Assembly: GCF_900108585.1 (NCBI RefSeq)
Contig: NZ_UESZ01000001.1
Span: forward strand, 1,612,001 to 1,676,000
DNA length: 64,000 bases
Source: Branchiibius hedensis
GTDB lineage: Bacteria > Actinomycetota > Actinomycetes > Actinomycetales > Dermatophilaceae
Direction: 5' to 3'
The position numbers and the translations under genes are program-made. A model generated the notes under the pieces. It did not search any database. It saw only the letters and a program-made list of their open reading frames with translations, and had not been told where the DNA came from. Below, piece after piece: positions 62,192 through 64,000 of this stretch (its first letter is position 1; the number at the start of each line of letters is the position of its first letter).

Positions 62192-62509
62192 GTGTCCTCA
62201 CCGTCCCACGAACCCCAGCCCGAGGTCCGCGTATCGCCGCGGCGTGCCCGCCTGGAGCACCTCGCGGCGCCCGTCGTCGAACGCACCATGCAGACTCCGG
62301 CCATCCCGCTCGTTGTCGTCGGTGCCCTGCTGGTCATCGGGGTGCTCACCCGACACGTCATCGGTGCGATCGCCTTCGGCATCATCGCCCTGCTGCTGGT
62401 CTGCGTTCTGTACCTGGGCTGGCCGCGGCTGACGCCGTTGGAACGGCTGATGCGGTTCTCGGTGCTGCTACTGACCGTGGCGGTGGCCGTGGTGATGGCG
62501 GCCGGCTAA
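62192..62509 (+). CDS. Small two- to three-helix membrane protein
   Basis: A 105-residue protein from GTG 62192. A basic/proline-rich N-terminus (~1-40) is followed by IPLVVVGALLVIGVLTRHVI, AFGIIALLLVCVLYLGWPRL and LLLTVAVAVVMAAG. Resembles the DUF6703-type proteins of actinobacteria; function unknown. The end overlaps the convergent permease gene by 4 bp. Confidence 0.72.
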   Translation: MSSPSHEPQPEVRVSPRRARLEHLAAPVVERTMQTPAIPLVVVGALLVIGVLTRHVIGAIAFGIIALLLVCVLYLGWPRLTPLERLMRFSVLLLTVAVAVVMAAG

Positions 62510-63435
62510 CTCTTGCGCCTGCTGCTGATCGTCTGGCCGAGGATCACCAGGATCACGGCGATCAGGAACATCGAGAAACCGATCACATTGGCCTGCGCAG
62601 GGATACCTCGTAGGTAGGACACGTAGACGAACTTCGGGAACGTCGTCTCGTCACCGGACACGAAGTTGGTGATGATGAAGTCGTCGAAGGACAGCGAGAA
62701 GCTCAGCAGCGCCGCTCCCACGATTCCGGGCAGCACCAGCGGGAAGGTCACCCGCCAGAAGGATGCTGCCGGCCCGGCGTAGAGATCGGCTGCCGCCTCC
62801 TCCAACCGTGGATCGAGGCTCTGCAGCCTGGCTTTGACCGTGACCACCACGAAGCTGATGCAGAACATGATGTGCGCGATGGTGATCGTCCAGAAGCCGA
62901 GGTCCAGCCCGAACCGGCTGAAACCCTGCACGAAGATGGTCAACAGGCTTGCACCCAGGACGATTTCGGGCGTCGCCATCGGGATGAAGACCAGTGTGCT
63001 GGCCGCCGCGCGACCGCGCCACACGTGTCGCACCAGGGCGAAGGCCAGCATCGTGCCCAGCACCGTCGCCGCCAGCGTGGCAATGGCGCCGACCTTCAGA
63101 GATGTCACCAGCGCATCGCATACGCCGGGCGCACCACACGGGTTCTGCCAGTGCTTGAGCGTCGGACTGCCCTCCGACACCCAGGTGATGTTGGACTTGC
63201 GGTAGTTGTTGAACGAGAAGACGAACGTGTAGGCGACCGGCACGAAGAGATAGATCAGCACCAGGATCGCGGCGAGGATCGCGAAGTGGTCGGCAAACCA
63301 GTTCTTGATCCGCCGACCCCGCGAGACACCTGCCCGGGGCGCGGAGATAGCTGCGCTCGTCATCCTCATGGTCGCGCCTCTGCCTTCGCCTCCGGGCCTC
63401 GCTGCGCTCGTTTCCTCGGCTTGGTCGGCGCTCAA
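62506..63435 (-). CDS. Polyamine-type ABC transporter permease (PotC-like)
   Basis: A 309-residue permease (or ~287 from ATG 63369). Six helices with the cytoplasmic EAA loop (EEAAADLYAGPAASFWRVTF). The TTG at 63435 overlaps the upstream potB stop, but the first ~22 residues (MSADQAEETSAARPGGEGRG) come from a dispersed repeat; ATG 63369 (MRMTSAAIS) or 63363 may be the ancestral start. Likely a spermidine/putrescine-type importer; substrate not provable. Confidence 0.85.
   Translation of the reverse strand: MSADQAEETSAARPGGEGRGATMRMTSAAISAPRAGVSRGRRIKNWFADHFAILAAILVLIYLFVPVAYTFVFSFNNYRKSNITWVSEGSPTLKHWQNPCGAPGVCDALVTSLKVGAIATLAATVLGTMLAFALVRHVWRGRAAASTLVFIPMATPEIVLGASLLTIFVQGFSRFGLDLGFWTITIAHIMFCISFVVVTVKARLQSLDPRLEEAAADLYAGPAASFWRVTFPLVLPGIVGAALLSFSLSFDDFIITNFVSGDETTFPKFVYVSYLRGIPAQANVIGFSMFLIAVILVILGQTISSRRKS
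63370..63434. repeat. Dispersed ~65 bp GC-rich repeat, copy B
   Basis: A 65 bp block matching 2142-2207 (see copy A). On the minus strand it begins at the potB stop (TGAGCGCCG) and ends just before ATG 63369. Confidence 0.85.
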
Positions 63436-64000
63436 ACCAAGTCCTCCGTCCCGAACTTGCGCACATAGAAGAACACCAACAGCAGGATCAGCGCCATCAA
63501 CGTGAAGGAAAGTGCTGCGGCCGTGGGGAATCCGCCCGGCACCTTGAAGAACTGGGACTCGATCACGTTGCCGACCATCTTGGTGCTGCGGTCCGAGCCG
63601 AGCAGGTCAGCGTTGACGTAGTCACCAGCCGCCGGGATGAAGGTCAGCAGCGTCCCGGCCAGCACGCCCGGCATGCTCATCGGCAAGGTCACGGTGCGGA
63701 ACGTCGTGAAACCGTTGGCATACAGGTCTCCCCCGGCCTCGATGACCCGCGGATCGGCCCGCTCCAACGAGGCGTAGATGGGCAGCACCATGAACGGCAG
63801 GAAGTTGTAGGTCAGCCCCGCCACCACAGCGATCCACGTTTCGGTGATCCGGCCGTCCGGCAGCATCCAGGTCAGGTGCAGCGAGTGGAAGGTCGCCATC
63901 ACCGGACCCCCGTCGGCCAGGATCTGCCGCCAGGCGATCGTGCGCAGGATGAACGAGGTGAAGAACGGGGCGATGACGCAGATCAGCATCACGTTGCGCC
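63432..64000 (-). CDS. Polyamine-type ABC transporter permease (PotB-like), cut by window edge
   Basis: C-terminal ~188 residues of a PotB-type permease; the N-terminus is beyond 64000. Visible: FILRTIAWRQILADGGPV, the EAA loop (EAGGDLYANGFTTFRTVTLP) and GDYVNADLLGSDRSTKMVG. Forms the heterodimeric channel with the downstream PotC-like protein. Confidence 0.9.
   Translation of the reverse strand, partial: RNVMLICVIAPFFTSFILRTIAWRQILADGGPVMATFHSLHLTWMLPDGRITETWIAVVAGLTYNFLPFMVLPIYASLERADPRVIEAGGDLYANGFTTFRTVTLPMSMPGVLAGTLLTFIPAAGDYVNADLLGSDRSTKMVGNVIESQFFKVPGGFPTAAALSFTLMALILLLVFFYVRKFGTEDLV

Overview
The window is a chromosomal segment of a high-GC Gram-positive bacterium. Third-codon positions are strongly G/C, GTG starts are common, and many neighbouring genes overlap by 4 bp (ATGA/GTGA). 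The gene order matches actinobacterial blocks: an RNase H/phosphatase, zinc-ribbon and Nif3-like trio; AhpE with a DUF3052 protein; aceE; a PucR-type regulator followed by fabD-fabH-acpP-fabF-accD; and dnaG next to dgt. These resemble Mycobacterium Rv2228c-Rv2247 and Streptomyces fasR-fab. A member of the Micrococcales (Dermacoccaceae/Intrasporangiaceae-like) is my inference, not something the sequence proves.

Layout. 1-9 kb: the end of a metZ gene with a rhodanese, an RNase H/phosphatase operon, an aldo/keto reductase, a secreted lipase, a TrkH/TrkA potassium system and tRNA-Val. 9-23 kb: central metabolism and fatty acid synthesis, with AhpE, pyruvate dehydrogenase E1, an amino acid permease with a universal stress protein, and the PucR-type regulator ahead of the fab operon. 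23-29.8 kb: envelope genes, including a Vps62-like membrane protein and an OafA-type acyltransferase with an SGNH domain, followed by a second stand-alone SGNH lipoprotein.

29.8-41.4 kb is the accessory region. A gene for a PD-(D/E)XK-like nuclease lies between two ~140 bp copies of the 3' end of a small membrane-protein gene. Next come two tandem decayed integrative islands (about 4.4 and 5.2 kb) bounded by three identical 40 bp copies of the 3' part of a CAT-anticodon tRNA gene; the complete tRNA is at 41.3 kb. Island 1 holds a tyrosine integrase with several lesions, including an IS481-type insertion. Island 2 holds an Xis-like protein, small Cys-rich proteins and several unrecognised genes, but no integrase.

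41.5-64 kb is again core: a glutamate-type ABC transporter (gluABCD), class I fructose-bisphosphatase, formaldehyde dehydrogenase, tRNA-Asn, dnaG, a nitronate monooxygenase and dgt, a rhodanese, dusB, an FMN reductase/LLM monooxygenase pair, a VapBC module, a two-component system with an ABC exporter, and the start of a polyamine-type ABC permease pair that runs off the window. Two GC-rich repeat families, a dispersed ~65 bp unit and an 89 bp tandem unit, sit exactly at stop/start codons of core genes.
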